In this document: positions 6,941-8,817 of the stretch, in pieces | How positions within the stretch are numbered: position 1 is the stretch's first letter | Layout: the number at the start of each line of letters is the position of its first letter | DNA from: Anaerotignum sp. | GTDB lineage: Bacteria > Bacillota > Clostridia > Lachnospirales > Anaerotignaceae | DNA: 8,817 nt | Direction of reading: 5' to 3' | Assembly (NCBI GenBank): GCA_017442465.1 | Contig: JAFRZQ010000150.1 | Coordinates: forward strand, 1 to 8,817 | The notes under the pieces: model-generated | What the model was told of the DNA's origin: nothing | Seen by the model: only the letters and a program-made list of their open reading frames with translations | Database searches by the model: none | Program-made: the position numbers and the translations under genes

Positions 6941-7047
6941 AGAATTTCCCTTGAAATTCTATCCCACAAAACATGAAATGTTTTGCAAGTGGGGGTCAAG
7001 GGGAATCATTCCCCTTGTAGGGGGTTCGGGGGATGAAATCCCCTGAA
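6941..7047 (+). repeat. Hairpin-rich intergenic repeat, copy 1 (before gpmI)
   Basis: Four consecutive inverted repeats fill the tpiA-gpmI gap. They are AGAATTTC/GAAATTCT (6941-6948 with 6953-6960, loop CCTT); CAAAACAT/ATGTTTTG (6967-6974 with 6978-6985, plus an outer CCCA/TGGG); CAAGGGGAAT/ATTCCCCTTG (6997-7006 with 7008-7017, perfect 10 bp); and TTCGGGGGAT/ATCCCCTGAA (7025-7034 with 7038-7047, one G-T pair). No T run follows any stem, so these are not ordinary terminators. The element stops at the base before the gpmI ribosome binding site AGAGGAGG (7048-7055). The same plan is seen before eno. Confidence 0.85.
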
Positions 7048-7061
7048 AGAGGAGGTAAATA

Positions 7062-8609
7062 ATGAATAAAAAAACAACAGTTTTGATGATTTTGGATGGC
7101 TTTGGTCTGAACGAACAGACAGAAGGCAATGCCATCAAACAGGCAAATACCCCTGTATTGGACGGGCTGATGGCAAAATACCCCTTTGTAAAGGGTTATG
7201 CCAGCGGTCTGGACGTTGGTCTGCCTGCCGGCCAGATGGGCAACTCTGAAGTAGGCCATCTGAACATGGGCGCAGGTCGTGTTGTTTATCAGGAACTGAC
7301 ACGTATCACAAAATCCATCGAGGACGGCGATTTCTTCGAAAACCCTGAATTGCTGTCTGCAGTGGAGCATTGTAAGAAACATAACTCTGCACTGCATCTG
7401 TATGGTCTGCTTTCCGACGGTGGCGTCCATAGCCATAATACCCACCTGTACGCACTGTTGCAGCTGGCAAAGAAAAATGAACTGGAAAAGGTATATGTTC
7501 ATGTATTTCTGGATGGCAGAGACACACCCCCTGCATCCGGCGCGGATTATACTGCACAGCTGCAGGAAAAAATGCGTGAGATCGGCGTAGGTCAGATCGC
7601 AACGGTCATCGGCAGATATTACGTGATGGATCGAGATAAACGCTGGGAACGCGTGGAAGAAGCCTATAACGCCATGGTTCTGGGCAGAGGCACAACAGCC
7701 ACAGACCCCGTAAAAGCCATCAAGGATTCCTATGATGCAGGCAAGACAGACGAATTCGTTCTGCCTACGGTCATCGTGAAGGAAGATGGCATGGCAGTGG
7801 GGAAGATCAATGACCACGATGCGGTTATCTTCTATAATTTCCGCCCTGACCGAGCAAGAGAAATTACACGTAGTCTGTGTGATGCTGATTTTGATGGTTT
7901 CCAGAGGGAAAAAGCCCCTCAGGATCTGAAATATATCTGCTTTACAGAATATGATGTGACTATCCCCAATAAGGAAGTGGCATTCAAGCCCCAGAAACTG
8001 ACAAATACTCTGGGAGAATACCTTTCTTCCAAAGGTCTGAAGCAGCTGCGCACAGCGGAAACGGAAAAATATGCCCATGTCACTTTCTTCTTCAATGGCG
8101 GCGTGGAAGAACCTAACCCTAACGAAGACAGATGGCTGGTGCCTTCTCCCAAGGTGGCGACTTACGATCTGCAGCCCGAGATGAGCGCAGTGGAAGTCAC
8201 AGATGGTCTGGTGAAAGCACTGCTTTCCGGAGAATATGATTTTATCATCGTCAACTATGCAAACCCTGATATGGTTGGTCATACAGGTGTGATGGAGGCA
8301 GCCATCAAAGCCGTGGAAACAGTTGATACCTGCATCGGCAGAGTGGTAGATGCCCTGCTGGAAACAGGTGGTCAGATGTTCCTTTGTGCAGACCATGGCA
8401 ACAGCGATCAGATGATCGATTATGAAACAGGTGAACCCTTCACAGCCCATACTACAAACCCCGTTCCCTTTGTTCTGGTGAACTACACGGATGGTGTTGG
8501 TCTGAAGGAAGGCGGCAAACTGGCGGATATTGCGCCTACGCTGCTGGAAATGATGGGCATTGAACAGCCTGCAGAAATGACAGGCGAAAGCTTATTAGTT
8601 AGTAAGTAA
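7062..8609 (+). CDS. gpmI: 2,3-bisphosphoglycerate-independent phosphoglycerate mutase
   Basis: This enzyme converts 3-phosphoglycerate to 2-phosphoglycerate through a phosphoserine intermediate, using two Mn2+ ions. The 515 residues match the family length. Key residues stand at or next to their canonical numbers: D12 ('LDGFG'), phosphorylated S62 ('GNSEVGHLN'), H123 ('SDGGVHSH'), R153 and D154 ('DGRDTPP'), R185 and R191 ('[13 protein letters not shown]'), R261 and R264 ('[10 protein letters not shown]'), K336, D403 and H407 ('NPDMVGHTG'), D444 and H445 ('CADHGN'), and H463. The start has AGAGGAGG 6 bases upstream, directly after a hairpin-rich repeat. Enzymes of this type in Firmicutes depend on pH through their Mn2+ sites. 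It is the fourth enzyme gene in the operon and precedes eno, the next step in the pathway. Confidence 0.98.
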   Translation: MNKKTTVLMILDGFGLNEQTEGNAIKQANTPVLDGLMAKYPFVKGYASGLDVGLPAGQMGNSEVGHLNMGAGRVVYQELTRITKSIEDGDFFENPELLSAVEHCKKHNSALHLYGLLSDGGVHSHNTHLYALLQLAKKNELEKVYVHVFLDGRDTPPASGADYTAQLQEKMREIGVGQIATVIGRYYVMDRDKRWERVEEAYNAMVLGRGTTATDPVKAIKDSYDAGKTDEFVLPTVIVKEDGMAVGKINDHDAVIFYNFRPDRAREITRSLCDADFDGFQREKAPQDLKYICFTEYDVTIPNKEVAFKPQKLTNTLGEYLSSKGLKQLRTAETEKYAHVTFFFNGGVEEPNPNEDRWLVPSPKVATYDLQPEMSAVEVTDGLVKALLSGEYDFIIVNYANPDMVGHTGVMEAAIKAVETVDTCIGRVVDALLETGGQMFLCADHGNSDQMIDYETGEPFTAHTTNPVPFVLVNYTDGVGLKEGGKLADIAPTLLEMMGIEQPAEMTGESLLVSK

Positions 8610-8611
8610 TT

Positions 8612-8747
8612 GCAGGGCCTTGCCCCGCACCCTAGCAGGGGAATGATTCCCCTGCACCCCCATTCGCAAAACCATGTACATGGTTTTGCAGTATCGGGTC
8701 AAGGGCATGATGCCCTTGCAGGGGTGTCGGGGGCGGAGCCCATGACA
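8612..8747 (+). repeat. Hairpin-rich intergenic repeat, copy 2 (before eno), near-symmetric
   Basis: The gpmI-eno gap holds five inverted repeats: GC-A-GGGC/GCCC-C-GC (8612-8628); GCAGGGGAAT/ATTCCCCTGC (8635-8644 with 8646-8655, perfect); GCAAAACCATGT/ACATGGTTTTGC (8666-8677 with 8678-8689, perfect); CAAGGGCAT/ATGCCCTTG (8700-8708 with 8710-8718, perfect); and TGTCGGGGGC/GCCCATGACA (8725-8734 with 8738-8747, one mismatch and one wobble). The right arm aligns with copy 1 (shared GGGTCAAGGG). The left arm, read on the - strand, aligns with copy 1 as well (shared TGGGGGT and the 16-mer GGGGAATCATTCCCCT). The element ends two bases before the eno ribosome binding site AAAGGAGG (8750-8757). It lacks T runs typical of terminators. 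Confidence 0.85.
8666..8689. repeat. Perfect 24-bp palindrome at the centre of repeat copy 2
   Basis: GCAAAACCATGT is followed at once by its exact reverse complement ACATGGTTTTGC. Copy 1 has the related, shorter CAAAACAT-gaa-ATGTTTTG at the equivalent place (6967-6985). It marks the symmetry axis between the left and right arms of the larger element. Confidence 0.85.
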
Positions 8748-8766
8748 TAAAAGGAGGAAAACACAT

Positions 8767-8817
8767 ATGAAAGGTTATTACGAAATCACAGACGTATACG
8801 CAAGAGAAATTCTGGAC
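8767..8817 (+). CDS. eno: Enolase, first 17 codons (cut by window end)
   Basis: The 17 visible residues, MKGYYEITDVYAREILD, agree with the N-terminus of clostridial enolases, where 'ITDVYAREILDSRGNP' is the conserved opening. Enolase converts 2-phosphoglycerate to phosphoenolpyruvate, the step after gpmI, and gpmI-eno order is usual in Firmicutes. A strong AAAGGAGG ribosome binding site lies 9 bases before the ATG. The rest of the gene is outside the window, so integrity cannot be judged. Confidence 0.9.
   Translation, partial: MKGYYEITDVYAREILD

Noticed and set aside
6997..7047. Rho-independent terminator between tpiA and gpmI
   Set aside because: The stems are strong but no T run follows them, and the sequence passes directly into the gpmI ribosome binding site. 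Partial attenuation cannot be excluded.
6996..8450. Long open frame of about 484 codons on the - strand opposite gpmI
   Set aside because: It lies wholly antisense to a gene with every catalytic residue of gpmI. The predicted protein is rich in H, C and F and resembles no family, as expected for a mirror of the codon use in gpmI.
6941..8747. CRISPR-like repeat array
   Set aside because: There are only two related elements 1.6 kb apart with a full gene between them. They are internally hairpin-rich and show no regular spacers or cas genes.

Overview
The window looks like chromosomal DNA of a low-to-middle GC Firmicute. The strong Shine-Dalgarno sites, sigma-A type promoters, the CggR-type regulator and the style of the proteins point to class Clostridia, probably Lachnospirales (an Anaerotignum/Lachnospiraceae-like gut anaerobe). 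The genus cannot be fixed from sequence alone. All genes are on the + strand.

Region 1 (1-1805) is the end of an export-type operon. It holds the C-terminal part of a surface-facing, membrane-anchored protein, which overlaps by 4 bases a MacB/FtsX-type ABC transporter permease. A hairpin terminator follows.

Region 2 (1806-2833) has a good promoter in front of a Nudix hydrolase and a small one-helix membrane protein with an extremely acidic, cysteine-bearing tail. It closes with a Rho-independent terminator.

Region 3 (2841-8817) is a glycolytic operon: cggR, pgk, a secreted polysaccharide deacetylase, tpiA, gpmI and the first 17 codons of eno. In Bacillus and many clostridia CggR sits directly before gap; here gap is missing and pgk follows cggR. 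Candidate CggR operators with GGGAC half-sites lie both before cggR (two direct repeats, 19 bp apart) and before pgk (a GGGAC-N7-GTCCC palindrome just downstream of a predicted promoter). This suggests autoregulation plus a roadblock on pgk and the genes after it, relieved by a glycolytic sugar phosphate. The enzymes cover the triose-to-phosphoenolpyruvate segment except for the glyceraldehyde-3-phosphate dehydrogenase step.

Two features of this operon stand out. First, an exported NodB-type deacetylase gene sits between pgk and tpiA and overlaps tpiA by 4 bases, so a cell-envelope enzyme is tied to central metabolism. Second, the gaps before gpmI and before eno hold two related copies of a modular, hairpin-rich repeat of about 105-135 bp. 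Each ends immediately upstream of the next gene's ribosome binding site. The copy before eno is nearly symmetric around a perfect 24-bp palindrome. These are the least explained parts of the window.

No rRNA, tRNA, CRISPR array or transposase was seen, and no gene-free stretch exceeds 300 bases.
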